This document shows, piece after piece, positions 21,558 through 32,887 of a DNA stretch of 64,000 bases. Origin of the DNA: Trametes villosa (lineage: Eukaryota; Basidiomycota; Agaricomycetes; Polyporales; Polyporaceae); contig PUDQ02000001.1 of NCBI GenBank assembly GCA_002964805.2, positions 3,434,001 through 3,498,000 on the forward strand. The letters are read 5' to 3'. The position numbers were made by a program, and so were the translations under genes. The notes beneath the pieces are model-generated. The model was given only the letters and a program-made list of their open reading frames with translations. It was not told the DNA's origin and did no database searches. How positions within the stretch are numbered: position 1 is the stretch's first letter; each line of letters starts with the position of its first letter.

Positions 21558-22126
21558 GTGGTTGCGTGCGGCGCTCTCTATGGCGTGCAAAAAGCAGGCG
21601 TCAAGGCAGGTGGTGGGCGTGGGTCGTGTAGCGGCCGGTGCTCTAGCAAGGCCAAGTATATGCAGGTGTGCTGGCTCGGAGAGCGGCAGGGCGAGCGGAG
21701 GACGGAGGAGAGGCAGCGGGGGCAGCGGGGGGCGGGGGCGCGGCGGGGAGGGAGTAGCGGGTAATGGAGATGGGCTGGGGATGGTAGAGAAGGGAGAGAA
21801 AAGAGAGATCTGCCTCGGACGTGCTTGGACGAGGAAGGCAGGCGGACCTCCAAATCTCGCAAACCCTCGGATCCGGTGGCAGATCGGCCAAAGCAGACGC
21901 CAGGTCCTACCGTCGGAGTCTTAGCCACAGCACACCGCAGCCCTGCGCGTGCGTATCCCGCACAACGTCCGCCAAAAATTCTCCGGTATAACGGCACAGG
22001 ACTCCATTAGCTGAGCACACATCTCTACCGCTGTAGCTACGCAGAGATCGCCCGCAGCGACCCCGGCCGACGTCCCGAGCCCCAGTCCGTGTCCGCGCCC
22101 CGTCCTCCGCTCCGCCGCCCCCGGCG
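21558..22126. other. Intergenic, GC-rich, between the F-box-like gene and the NDUFAF6-like gene
   Basis: The promoter region of the F-box-like gene. Pro/Ser/Arg-rich open frames on both strands look like composition artefacts. Confidence 0.45.
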
Positions 22127-24030
22127 TCAAAACGCCCGCTTGCTATGGCCACGCCAGATTCGCCACGGCAACTTCCAGTCGTGCAACTGTAACGACGGCT
22201 GGAATCCGTCAAAATTGACCGCCTCAAGGCGTCCGAGGTAGTCGCGTGTCGGAATCTGTAACGTCAGGAGGCAACTTTGTCAGTCAGCACGCCGTACTCT
22301 CCGGCCCGCGCTACGCGTGAAGTCCGCGCAGGCGCTGTGAAGCTGTCAACGGGCACCCGCGGCAATTCGAAGAGATGCCTGATGCCAAATTTCCTCACGC
22401 TTTCGTGCGTTTACGGGACAATTCTGGTTCCAATATATGGGGCGCTCTCACCCGCAAGTGCCCAGTTTCTTCACTCCCCGAGCAGCCATGGGCACTGACA
22501 GAAGGCCATTATCAACTTCAGAACCGCCTTTTCAGGCTTCTGAAGGCGATAACAGCCGCCCCAAGCACTACGCCTGTCTCGCGGGAACCTTTGCCAGAGA
22601 TCTTTCTTCTCTGACGTCCCATTTCGGGCACGCAGCGCGGCGGAACGCCCGCGCCAGACATCAGGAATCCGCCCCAATTGCCCGCCCGCGCAAACGAGTG
22701 TGAACCACGCACCCCGTAAAGGAACACCGGCATGGCCACCTGCGGCACCTTGCCGCCCGTCTCCTTGAACATCTCCCGCGCGGTAAGCAGGTTGTCGTTC
22801 GCGACCGTCGCGAACTCGAACACCGCGTCGGAGATGCCCTCCGCGTCCCCGCCCACGCGAAATACGTCTTCTTGACGCACGCCATGACGCGCAGTGATCT
22901 CGGCGGGGATCACCACTCGGCCTTTGGACGCGTGGTACGGGAGCGCGCGCAGGAGTACGTGGATACTCTGGGCGACCCCGAGGTGTGACGCCGCGTGCGA
23001 AAACGTCGAGGATGATGAGAGGTTGAGCAGCGAGAGCAGCACATAAAGGAACGTCGACACCGTTGACTCCGCGTGCGCCGTCAACGACTCGACCGTGAGG
23101 TGCGTCGGTGTGTGCAGCTCTGCGTCCTGCGCGCCAAGCTCTCAGTATATAGACTTAACGCGCGCGCGCCGTACGTACCCTGGCATCAATGATCCTGCGC
23201 AGATGGTACGCCGGGAGGTTCGCCACCTGCGACGCCTCGTGCAGCGCGAGCGCGATCGGGTGCCGCGGCGGTCTGCCCTACGATGCGCCACGGTCAGATT
23301 TTTGCGCGCGCGCGCTCGCTGGCCGACGGGGTCGGGACGTACATCAGCTATGCTCTTGATGGCGTCCCGCCAGAACTGCATCCGCATTTTGCCAATAGTA
23401 GAGTTCGAGACGGTATCCTGCACGGAGGCCAGTTCTACCTAATTCGGAATATCGTGTTAGCATTGCGCGGCGTTGGATGGAGGCGCTGAGCCTTGCAGGT
23501 ATGGGATCTGCACGGCCCGTAGGTGACACGTACGTCCGGACATCCGGACGGAACGTAAAGCTCGGAAAATTGCCCTGTGTCAGCACGACGTGTTTGACCC
23601 TGACATACATATTTACCCTTAGACGTCGATCGATGTCGCGACCTAATGCAATTTCGCACTTACACCCGCGCTAGTGAATCCCTGACTGACAGCGGATGCT
23701 CCCCGAACACCTGACGCCGGTCTTCCGAACTTGCCACATACGCCAAGAGCCGCATAGACGTGGTGCAGATCCCGGAGCACAAGAGCATACACTCACATAG
23801 AACGCGCGGAGCGCGAAGAAAGCCCCTTGGAAATGCCGAGGAAAGAATGCTCCGATGAGGTAGCTCTCGTAGTCGCGTTTCCGCACGAGGTCCTTGCAGT
23901 ATGCCGCGGGATCCGCCATGCCAGCCTCGGAGGACACGGATTGAGTCGCCATGGCTCTAGAATGTGCGCGCGTAAAGGGCCGAGGACACCATTGAAATCT
24001 CGGCAGCGTTCTGCAGGGCTGTCGCAGCAT
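22127..24030 (-). CDS. Mitochondrial complex I assembly factor, NDUFAF6-like (squalene/phytoene synthase fold)
   Basis: A 323-residue predicted mitochondrial protein from five exons (23797-24030, 23343-23438, 23179-23277, 22713-23126, 22127-22255). The first about 30 residues (MLRQPCRTLPRFQWCPRPFT onward) are Arg-rich with no acidic residue, a good import presequence. The squalene-synthase-like core has DYESYLIGAFFP, RAFYVELASVQD, IGKMRMQFWRDAI, HPIALALHEA, GVAQSIHVLLRALPYHA and RVVIPAEI. The family end LEAVNFDGFQPSL and DWKLPWRIW follows. The Asp-rich prenyl-diphosphate motifs of true synthases are absent, as in NDUFAF6. Introns 1 (358 nt) and 4 (457 nt) are much longer than the local norm of 50-65 nt. 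The gene is head-to-head with the SDHAF1-like gene. Confidence 0.86.
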
Positions 24031-24429
24031 GTTGGCGAGCGGAAGAGTTTCTCCGGCAGTAGGATCTCGGAGGAAGAGCCAGAGCGCCGAGGGGTCTATT
24101 CAGAAACAAGGAGTCGCAAGAAGCAGCACTCCGAGAGGCTGTCGCACGGAGGTGGGAGTGGGAGGAGGAAAAGACGTGCTGAGCGGCCTCGGAGCGGCAG
24201 GCTCATGACGCGTAAAACGTGACAACGCGCCATGTCACACGCGCTTCCCGCGTGACGTGTCGCGCGTGTCCCCAAGTCCGAAGCACCCGGAGTCGATCGC
24301 CGACGGTGCTCAGTGCTCTCTTCCGCCAACCACGACGTCGGGCTTTGTCGCGCCCTCATGATTCGACGTCCGAGCTTGTCCTAGTGCTACATACCACATA
24401 TAATCACCTGGCCCAGGTACTTCGGAATC
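24031..24429. promoter_or_regulatory. Bidirectional promoter of two respiratory-complex assembly factors
   Basis: The 399 nt between the ATG of the complex I factor (minus) and the ATG of the complex II factor (plus). No other gene is seen. Shared control is an inference from the arrangement. Confidence 0.5.
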
Positions 24430-24812
24430 ATGTCAAGGCGGTCAGGACTTCAACAGGACGTCCTCGCGCTCTACCGCAGGTGTGTCTATACCATCCTGCC
24501 GCTTGTCAAGTTTGTAACACGGGGTTGTGCAGGGCTCTGCGCATGACGAACACGAAGCCCGTACAGTCACAGCCCAAGTTCCGCCTTTTCGTCCGCTACT
24601 CCTTCAAGACGCAGGCGACCTCCATATCCCCCCGAGACATTTCCGCGATCGAGCACCTGTTGCGCCGGGGGAAGCGGCAGATAGAGATGTACGAGGACCC
24701 GAATGTGCGCGACTGCTGGGTCAGCAGCGAGATGCTGGAGTGGGGAGAGCGGGACAGGGGAAGGAGAGAGCATTCTCAGGCTATTGGGTCGAAGACACAG
24801 CCGGCAGCATAA
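24430..24812 (+). CDS. SDH6: Succinate dehydrogenase assembly factor 1 homologue (LYR-motif protein)
   Basis: A 109-residue small mitochondrial matrix protein from two exons (24430-24479, 24533-24812). It starts MSRRSGLQQDVLALYRRALR, with the diagnostic L-Y-R tripeptide spanning the end of exon 1. This is followed by RLFVRYSFKTQA, the IEHLLRRGKRQIEMYEDPNV block typical of SDHAF1/Sdh6, and a charged tail. Family members bring iron-sulfur clusters to the SDHB subunit of complex II through the LYR helix and the cochaperone HSC20. The length fits the family. The last about 25 residues are not conserved and could be altered by an unseen intron. Confidence 0.87.
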
Positions 24813-25012
24813 TTCTGTATGTTCGACCCCCGTCCCCCACCGATAATGGCAAGACGACCCTCCACTCGAACTTGGCAGTGTGTTGAGCAACAAAAAACAA
24901 GGGTGCAGACTTACCCATACATGCCGCCTTCCGCGGTAGACTCAGACTCGCCGACACACCTGCTGTAACGCATGCGACGCATGCCTGCGATTACCAGCTG
25001 TACGAATAAAAC

Positions 25013-26024
25013 TCAAGCAGAAGCAGCGGGCACGGTCTCGAACAGACTCTCCGCCGCCACGTCCGCTGCGCCGCGCTCTCTCCGCTGCTCCTTCTCCACC
25101 TTCTTCGCCTCGAATGCCGCCTGCGCCTCAGCCGCCGCACGCTCGCTGTCCGCGGACAGCAGGACCTGCTCCCGCTGCTCGTTGAAGATCTTGAGCGCGC
25201 CCTCGTAGGCGACGCGGCGCTCGTTGATCACGTATTTGATGCGAGCCATCGTTTTGCGGCACTGGGAGAGGAGGCGGGTCAGTCAGAGCTCGTCGCAAGC
25301 GAACGCAAAGGGGCCATGGTGAAGTTCAAGTCTAGCAAGCACACGCAAGATATACAAGTAGCGTAGTGGTAGCGCAATGTCCGTGAATCAAAGGGGTAAA
25401 AGAAGCTCAGAGAGCCAAGAAGAGCTCCAGATGATTTGAATGCGGTGACAACACTCACCCGGTACGACTTCCCCCACAAGCCCGCGGCCTGCTCGTTCGC
25501 GCCCATCCGCCGCGCCTCCGCCTGCTGCGTCGCGAGCAGGTTGCGCTCCCGGAGCACGACGTACCACAGCGTGTGTAGGTCCTTGAAGCTCTTGCGTCGC
25601 AGCTCCGCCGCTGTCCACGCCCGGCCTGCCCGTCACATCCTCTCGTCAGCTCCATTCGTACCAACCACAACGGTCGCCGCCCTCAAGCAGCACGCATGCG
25701 TCACGAGTACTGAAGTATGAACTTACCGGTCTTATCCAGGACCATGTCCTGGGGTTCGACGGTCTCGTACGACACCCGCCCGTCCTGCTCCTTCCGCCGG
25801 AAGAACGCGTACAGCCCGTGGTCCGGGTTCACCTCGATGCCCAGGTGCGGGCGCAGCGGCCCCGCCTCCGACCCGTACCCGTTCGCAGTGCTGGCGCCCG
25901 CAGTCTCTGTAGAAGGCACACCAGAGGCGGAGGCTGCAGGGACATGTGTAGCAAGTGTACGGCGAGCCAGCGAGGGGAGGGAGCAGAGAGACCGCGCAGT
26001 GCGAGAGGGAAGCGCGGAAAGCAT
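25013..26024 (-). CDS. MRPL4: Mitochondrial large-subunit ribosomal protein uL29m (MRPL47/yeast MRPL4)
   Basis: A 237-residue mitoribosomal protein from three exons (25727-26024, 25459-25625, 25013-25261). The N-terminus is a Ser/Arg-rich presequence ([20 protein letters not shown]) followed by a low-complexity linker. The MRP-L47 domain includes [51 protein letters not shown] and [14 protein letters not shown], matching the bacterial L29 helical hairpin. The C-terminus is an Ala/Glu-rich extension common in fungi. The protein sits at the polypeptide exit of the mitochondrial large subunit. All exon phases agree. Confidence 0.92.
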
Positions 26025-26379
26025 TTTCGGCGGTGGTCCTTAGTCAAAGGGGAGGGTACCGCGAGCAAGTCGAATGGCTGAAGACAAGTGAGGACCGTGC
26101 AGAGCAGGCGTCTGCTGCAACTGAGCTAGCCGGCGCTTGCTCAGAGGAGGAATTAGCGTGTCACGGAGACGTCACATCCAGAATGTCACCCAAGCAGAGA
26201 CCGGGGCCGTCTTTCAAGTTCTTCAAGTTGCGGAGGAAATAGCGATCATATTCGCGGTCGTAGCGTACCATTACAAGAGAACAGTACGGTACAGATAAAT
26301 ACCACAAAAGATACAGCGGTGGAGAGGTCCTCAGTACAGGCTCCCAAAACGCATGAGGAGACTCAGAGTTGGAGGCGGC
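26025..26379. other. Intergenic between uL29m and NSE2
   Basis: The promoter of the uL29m gene and the 3' region of NSE2. No gene is seen. Confidence 0.5.
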
Positions 26380-27671
26380 TCATTCGATAACTTCCTCGTC
26401 GCCACTCTCTTCCTCTCTGGCGCGTTCACGGCGGGCAGCCTCCCTGGCGCGCTTGGCGAGGTCCTTGTTCGCCTCCAAGTCACCCAAGGATATTTGCTTC
26501 TTGCAGCCCGTCGCTGGACATTCTTTCCGCATGCCTCGCCCGCCCAGATACTCCCTGATCGCGGCAGCGGAGTAGGAGTGGCCGCACAGTTTCCTGTAAG
26601 ATAATTGGTGAGAAGAGGGTTTTCGGGCGTAAGGGTAACAACGCACGAGGTCAACGGTTCGACCAGGATCGTGAGGGAGAGAGGGCATTTGTAGTCTTGT
26701 GTAACACCGCCAATCTGAACGTCGTCATCGTCGTCGCTGTCGTCTCCTTCCTCTGGATACGTGCTCATATGAGTGATGCCCTCACAGTAGCAGAAGCATC
26801 TGTGTTACACACCTGGAGGGATCAGGTCCGTTAAGGGCGGCATGGCGGTGTCCGGATGTTGCACCTCCTGCGCACAAAGTGACTTTCAGTATACCACACC
26901 AACGTCGCAAGTACCGCAAATTCACTGACGTGAACGGCTTGCTTGAACTTTTGATAGTGGTCGCTCTTTGCGTACTTCTGTCGCGCAGTCTTGTGCTTGT
27001 ACGCCTCCAACATCTCCTTGACGCCCCTCTCGTACTCATCCGTAACACCCTCCTGCTATGCGGTTAGTATCCTGTCCTCACAGCACAATGTATGGCGTGC
27101 TCACGATCGTCTCATTCCTTGCCAGCTTCTGATGCATGCCATCCAGCACCTTCTCATGCGCCGTGAGCTCAAACTCGGTGTCCAGCAGCTCCCGCATGAG
27201 CGAATCAATCTGCGTCAAGGCCTACAACTCTCCGTCAAGCCACCCCTCGCGCAACACATATGCACAAACGCCACTGACTTTCTCGCCCTTCTCGCCCTCC
27301 GTAAACTCGGCCACAGACGCAGCAATCTCCCGCGTGAAGCCATACCCCACCAAGTGGATCTTATCCCGCATGAGGGACCAGTCCGAGGACATGCCGTGCA
27401 GCTTGGGTGCCTGGTTTCTATCGAGCGGCTGGTTCCCGAGCTCGGGGATGGGGACGTCCTCCTCTTCCTCTTCGACGACTTCTTCGCCGTCGGAGTCCTG
27501 CTGCTTGCGTTTCTTCTCCTTCTTGACGCCCTTTTTGGAGCGGCGCGGCTGCTCCTCTTCTTCGTCCATCTCTACGTCTTCTTGTGGCTGAGGGGCTTGA
27601 CTGGGGCCGGCTTCTTCAATGTCAGAGGATGGAGCGCGGCGCTGCCTTCTTGAGAGGCGAGAAGAGCTCAT
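26380..27671 (-). CDS. NSE2: E3 SUMO-protein ligase NSE2/MMS21 of the SMC5/6 complex
   Basis: A 336-residue nuclear SUMO ligase from six exons (27279-27671, 27105-27221, 26930-27055, 26813-26867, 26647-26752, 26380-26593). The N-terminal half is acidic and disordered, then a helical region (LMRELLDTEFELTAHEKVLD and later EMLEAYKHKTARQKY) that in the family binds the SMC5 coiled coil. The C-terminal SP-RING has YKCPLSLTILVEPL, then KLCGHSYS and KECPATGCKK, the zinc ligands and E2-contact surface. NSE2 sumoylates targets during DNA repair and replication-fork rescue. The start is placed at MSSSRLSR; an upstream open frame overlaps the divergent uS12m gene and is rejected. Only 210 nt separate the two divergent starts. 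Confidence 0.9.
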
Positions 27672-27881
27672 GTTTGTGGGCCGCAGACAAAGGCGATACA
27701 GCAGACAACGCGCGACAGTAGGAGCTCGAGGCTGAGAGGAGAATGAGACGCGTCTGGTCGCGACTCGACGCGCGAGCGTGACGTCTTCAGGGCAGGGCCC
27801 ACCGCGCCTGGCACACAGGCGCCCGCAGACTTCCAGCGCGAGCTCACTGGCACGCATACCGAGCTCGTGCCAGTCGCCGCC

Positions 27882-28506
27882 ATGTTCTCCGTCTTCCGGG
27901 TCGCTGCCCAGCGCACACGGCCATGGTCTGCGCCATCTATCCTTCAGCGGTCTCTTGCGCCTAGTCTCGCTCGCCCTGCTGTCCCCCTCTCCCGCGCCTT
28001 CCACCCGTCCCTCCCCGCCTCTGCCACCCTGAACCAGGCGACCCGCCGCAAGGCTCCGAAGAAGATCAAGGCGTCCAAGTCCCCACTACTTGAGGGAAAC
28101 ACCCAGAAGAAGGGCGTAGTCAGCCAGATCTTCATCGCAAAGCCGAAGAAGCCCAACTCCGCCAAGCGCAAGGTCGCAAAGGTCAAGCTCACAACTGGCA
28201 AGACCGTCCAGGCGTATATCCCTGGCGAGGGACACAACTTGCAGGATCACAGTGTTGTGCTCATCCGTGGAGGGCGTACACAGGATCTGCCCGGTGTTCG
28301 GTCAGTGACCATTGACATACGTGCGGGGTATACTGTCCTCATCATACGCTACTTTGCAGATACAAGGTCGTCCGAGGGACGCTTGACTTCAGCGGTGTAG
28401 TAGGGAGAGTCATTTCACGGAGCAAATATGGAGGTACGTCCCTTCTCGGCTCCTTCTACGACATCTTGCTGAAGCCATTGCAGCAAAACGACCTAAGACG
28501 TCGTAA
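27882..28506 (+). CDS. MRPS12: Mitochondrial small-subunit ribosomal protein uS12m
   Basis: A 171-residue decoding-centre protein of the mitochondrial ribosome from three exons (27882-28300, 28360-28433, 28484-28506). A presequence of about 45 residues ([20 protein letters not shown] onward) precedes the S12 domain: [59 protein letters not shown] and [12 protein letters not shown], all canonical. The domain ends at RSKYGAKRPK. The final exon of 23 nt carries the last seven codons. The start was chosen as the first in-frame ATG. Confidence 0.95.
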
Positions 28507-28526
28507 TTCCCGCACCGTCATCGGCA

Positions 28527-28870
28527 CCTGCGTCTCTCATTGCTGTCGATATACACATACATTATTCCAGCTCTAGTATCTTGCCACTCAGGGTGTACAT
28601 CCCGCAAGAATCAAACAGCCCCGCAGCATGAAGCAAGCTCGCCCAAAGTCCTGTACCTACGTTGGCCAATATACAGACAGGTATATGCCACAGGGTATAT
28701 ACGGCGCACTTTGCGCCGCCTGCGAGTCTCATTGCTCTGGATATACGCGTACATTAGTCCAGCACCAGTAACATGCCAAGCAGGGTATATCTCGAAACAC
28801 GAACTAAATGATGTAAGTAGGTTGTGGGTATCCTGCAAGATGAAGCAAACCAGCCAAAGTCCTGTGTCTA
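28527..28870. repeat. Two-unit imperfect tandem repeat in the gap between uS12m and the SPO71-like gene
   Basis: Unit 1 (28527-28660) and unit 2 (28719-28870) share, in order, CTGCG-TCTCATTGCT, GATATAC-C-TACATTA-TCCAGC, CAGGGT-TA and AAAGTCCTGT. Unit 2 carries about 20 extra bases. A perfect hairpin (7 bp stem, 3 nt loop) lies between them at 28702-28718. Unit 2 reaches to within 7 nt of the convergent stop codon. Confidence 0.8.
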
Positions 28871-28876
28871 ATGTCC

Positions 28877-31800
28877 TCAAGTCGAAATCAGCTCCCCCGC
28901 ATTCCTCACCGCCTCCTCGCGCACACGCGACGCCCGCACGACCTTCTCGATCTCCACATTGATCGCCCACTCCCACGCATCCCTTTCCAGCTTGCTTCTT
29001 GTCCGGAACACCGCGACCTTGCGCTTCGCGCCCAGCGGCGGGACGTCCGCGCCCGCGTTGTTGCGGCGCACACCGGGGGCCGCACCCCTGGGCAGGCGGT
29101 ACCAGATCACGAAGAGCGTGTCCTCCTCCGCGTCGTCCGTCTCGAGCCCGTCCTGGTACCGGCGCGCGACGGGCGGCGCGTTCGCGTCGTACTGGCCCTC
29201 GGGCAGGTACTGCGCCGCGAAGTAGCCCGAGCAGATGTACGCGTCCAGCAGCGGAATCACCTTGTCCTTGCGGTGGTGCAAGGATTTGCTGCCCGTTATG
29301 TGGTACTGCAGAAGGTGCCCCGAAATCAGGATGAGCTGGATGTGCCTGCCAGTCCTGCGTTAGGGATCCGCCCCGTAGAGAAAGAGAGAGCACTCACTTG
29401 TATTGCCCCCACCAGCCCTTGCGCCCGTACAGTCGCCCGCCCTTGAGGATCGCCCGGCAGCCGTCGAGCACGCACCAGTTGTAGAAGAAGTCGAGGTCCG
29501 GCAGCGACGCGTCGCGGTCGGGCGGCGTCTCCGCATCGGCGCCGGCGTCGTGAACGTGCCCGTGCCCATGCCCGGGGCCGTGCTGGTGGTCCTCGCGTAC
29601 GCGCTGCGGCGTGATGCGCGGCCGGCCTGTGCTGGCGTGCGCGATGTCCATCTCCGTGCGCGCGTCGGACTGGTGCCGTTTCTTCCAGTAGGAGACCAGC
29701 GGCCGGAGGCGCACGATCCATTCCAGCGCGGTCGCGCACGAGTACGCCTAGCAAGACCTATCAGTACATAGTAAACTGGAGCTGAGTGTATGCGCACCTC
29801 GAACCGAATCACCCGCCCCGAGACAAGCACGAGCTCAAACGAGCGCCGCATGCGCAAGCGTGACTTATCCCTCACGCCCGCCATGCCCACATCCCCGCCC
29901 GCATCCTCATCATCGCTCCCGCTCCGCTCGACCTCGGCCCAGAACTCCTCGCCGTCCTCCCAGTCCGCCGCTCCCTCCGCGTCGACACGCTCCATCTGCC
30001 GCGGAACGACCTGAAACGCGCGCCGCACGGCAACGATGCTCCGCAGGTCCGACACGCCCGTCGCCTCGAGGATCTGCAGCTGCCCGCGGCGCACCTCCGT
30101 CCGCCGCCGCGTGTCCGCCCCACCCGCAGCGTCGGTGGATGCAGCGGAGAAGGGCAGAGGGGCCCCAGGGGCAGGTGGAGGCTGCGCGCGAGCGGGGCTG
30201 AGCGCGAAGAGGTAGCCGTCGTGCGAGGCGAGGTAGAGCGACTGCTTGAGCTGCGAGTTCGGCCGGATGCGGTCTAGGAAGCCCTCCACGGCGAGCGGCT
30301 CGTCCAGCCGCGTCCCATCGCGCATGCGCAACCGGGTGGGGACGTGGCGTTTTCGTCGGAACTCCAGGTGCGCAGGGCGCCCGGCTTGCGTGAGCGCGAG
30401 GCCGCAGAGCACGGACCACTTCCGCGGCTTCTCGAGGACGTCGGCGGAGCGCCAGATCCACTCGAGGTTCGCGTCGTGGCGCCAGGCGAGCTCGAAGGTC
30501 GCGCCCTCGTCGTGTTCGCGCTGCATGAGCGTGCGGTACTCGGGCACGGTGCGGAGGTACTTCTCGCAGAGACGGAGGATGTTGTCGCGATCGAACACGG
30601 TGTATGCTGCCTCGAGGTTGCCGTTATCGAACTCGGGGACGTCGATCTTGATCCTGGTGTCCAGTAGGGGGCTGCGGATCTCGATGTATGGCGGGAGCTG
30701 TCCACCAAGGTGACGCCTGCGGAAAGAAAAATATGAGCGAGTCGCTCATATGCGGATGCGGGGCAGAGTAGCATACCAGAGCTGCCATACCCAGTCCACA
30801 GCTCTGGAGCGGCACTTCAACTTGAAGACGAACAGGTTGGTGCCTCTGGATGTACCGAAGAAATGGCGGCGCTGTTTCCCGTCCACGCGGAGCCGTGCAG
30901 GAGGACATGTCAAGCAGAACGTGAGGTCGACGAACGAGTATAGCGAAAGTCTCGTAGTGGACGTTCCTAATGGAACGATATATGCGAGTCGTTTATGGCC
31001 CGTTAACCATTCTTTCCCTGGAGTGTGCTAGGATATAGGTTGGTAGCATTCCATAGATTGATCGGAGTGAGGATGACATACATGGTCGGTGTAGAGTTCC
31101 AAGCGGTACTTGCGCCATGCAACGATGTACTCGACCCACCCTTCGTTCTCCAAGTGTCGGGTCGTCCTGTTCTGCGACTCGTCGAAAGTTGCGGAAACGC
31201 CGTCCTCCGTATAAGAGACTCGCACAAGCATCCGATCTATGTTGCGTAAGTGCTTGTATCCAACCATGGCGCCGCTTCGCTTACCTCTCATGATGACGTC
31301 CCCCCACTTGACCTGGTTCTCAGCGGAAGCTTGCTCCGCCGCGCCGGCACTGGTCTCTTCCACAGCGCTGCCTCTGCGTGCGAGCACCTCCAACGGAGGG
31401 ACAGGGGGCTCCTCCTCGTAGTGGACGTGCATACCCTTGCCTTTGCCCTTTGGGCCCTGGTCAGGCAGCGCTGGGGGCGACGGGAGATGTCCATTGGGGG
31501 GTACAATGGAAATAGGCGAGGCAACGGTAACATTAGTTTGTTGGTCGATAGTTTGCGCATGATGGGAGCTAGACGGTGCGAGGAGCGCGGTCGAAGAACT
31601 TGGACTCGCCGGCCTGAGGGATTCGGGATCCCGAGAAACGTTCAGGGATAGAGTCGACGGACCAGGCTGCTCATTTGCCGGTGTACTGAGGTGCGACTGA
31701 GCAGTCACGAAGGTGTCTGCGCCAGCGGAAGGGGTCGCCGCGGTCACGCTGATGCTAGGCCGTTCGGGGGCTTGAGAGGTAGAGGCTTGCGTCTGGACGA

Positions 31801-32272
31801 CCGGACCGACGTTCTCGTCCAGGATGTCGACACCGAGAAACACGCCGACGTCGAACGAGTTGCCCACCCACTTGGGAGCTGTCCCGGCCTGGCGACGTTG
31901 CTTGCGCGCTCGACCCCAGTCGCTCTCCCTCCACCGCCGGCGCATCTCCGCGCGTACGCTCTTGGCTTGGCTCTCGCCCCAGTTCTCCCGCTTGCCGCCA
32001 TGCTTGAGAAAGAAGTCGAGCGCATGCTTGTGGATGGCTTCGGTGAGGCTGCTGGAGTCGTCGCTGTCGCTACTGCTACTGCTGCTTGACTCCTCTCGGC
32101 CGCGGAAGAAGGTCCTCTTGCGTTTGCGGCGTTTAGGATCCGCTTGGGGGAGCACGGCGGCGGGCATGGGCCCTATGAAACGACGCCGGTGTTTATGGAA
32201 GTCATCTTTCGCGACAACTTCATTTGATGACGCTAGAGTAATCGGCGGGGGAGCAGACCGCACAGAAGCCAT
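28877..32272 (-). CDS. SPO71: SPO71-like pleckstrin-homology domain protein
   Basis: Six exons (31285-32272, 31082-31236, 30777-31027, 29798-30716, 29398-29747, 28877-29345) encode 1043 residues. The N-terminal about 330 residues have a basic cluster (KRRKRKR), a serine run, a helical EAIHKHALDFFLKHGGKREN segment resembling the Spo7-2 N-terminal domain, and long disorder. PH-type folds follow: WVEYIVAWRKYRLELYTDH, then KRLAYIVPLGTSTTRLSLYS and NLFVFKLKCRSRAVDWVWQL. Later come the region starting FDRDNILRLCEKYL, SYLASHDGYLF-like strands, and a C-terminal PH-like part (HIQLILISGHLLQYHITG). In yeast Spo71 acts in prospore-membrane growth with the lipid carrier Vps13; a membrane-lipid role here is inferred. 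A His-Gly repeat (GHGHGHVHD) near residue 850 is unusual. Confidence 0.8.
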
Positions 32273-32887
32273 CACCTAGCAATACCGTCTCCCGATGTAA
32301 ATTCGCGCGCTCGCAGGTTCGGAGGCCTATCCGCCGAACGAAGCGCAAGGACAGAGCCAGCAGGGTCAGTGTGCTGGTGGGGGGCAAGAGGAGGCGGGCA
32401 GACCAGGATAGATGTGGCGGGAGTTAGAGAGAATAAGTAGTGTAGAGTGCGCGAAGGAAGGACATAGGGACCCGCACTATAAGTAGGAGAGCACTACTTA
32501 GAGACTGAGTGATGGATGACGTTGTGGCGAACTTTCCATTTTCAGGCGCCCGAGACGCGTCGCGTCGGAGGACAGGCGCCCATGCCCCACTCTTGCATTC
32601 GTACCACTATCTCCCAGCTCCCGGGCCCGGTCGCATATAGCCATAACCGTGCGGGCCAACTTACGAACAGCGCTTGCTACAATTGTACCAAGCCGGGCTG
32701 GGATACATGTTCATACGGCCATCCCAGCAGCGCCATGGTAAGACGCGTCCACACTCAAGACGGCACTGCGCCAGCTTGCGCCGTCTTCAATTTCTAGGGT
32801 GACGCTTCAATCATAGCTAAGGCTACTACATAGTAGTGAAACCTCAGGACCACTGGAGCTCTCATAAGCGCGATACAGATACATCCC
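32273..32887. other. Intergenic between the SPO71-like gene and GST3
   Basis: The promoter of the SPO71-like gene and the 3' flank of GST3. It contains a short palindrome, CTACTACATAGTAG (32823-32836). No gene is seen. Confidence 0.5.

Noticed and set aside
25359..25370. tRNA A-box-like sequence TAGCGTAGTGGT inside intron 2 of the uL29m gene
   Set aside because: No B-box (GGTTCGANTCC) at the right distance and no acceptor stem could be paired.
27672..28004. N-terminal extension of the NSE2 frame
   Set aside because: It would overlap the start of the divergent uS12m gene and is low-complexity; the ATG at 27671 fits better.
32823..32836. Palindrome CTACTACATAGTAG as a regulatory site
   Set aside because: It is a single short occurrence in a gap with no second copy in the window, so chance is a sufficient explanation.
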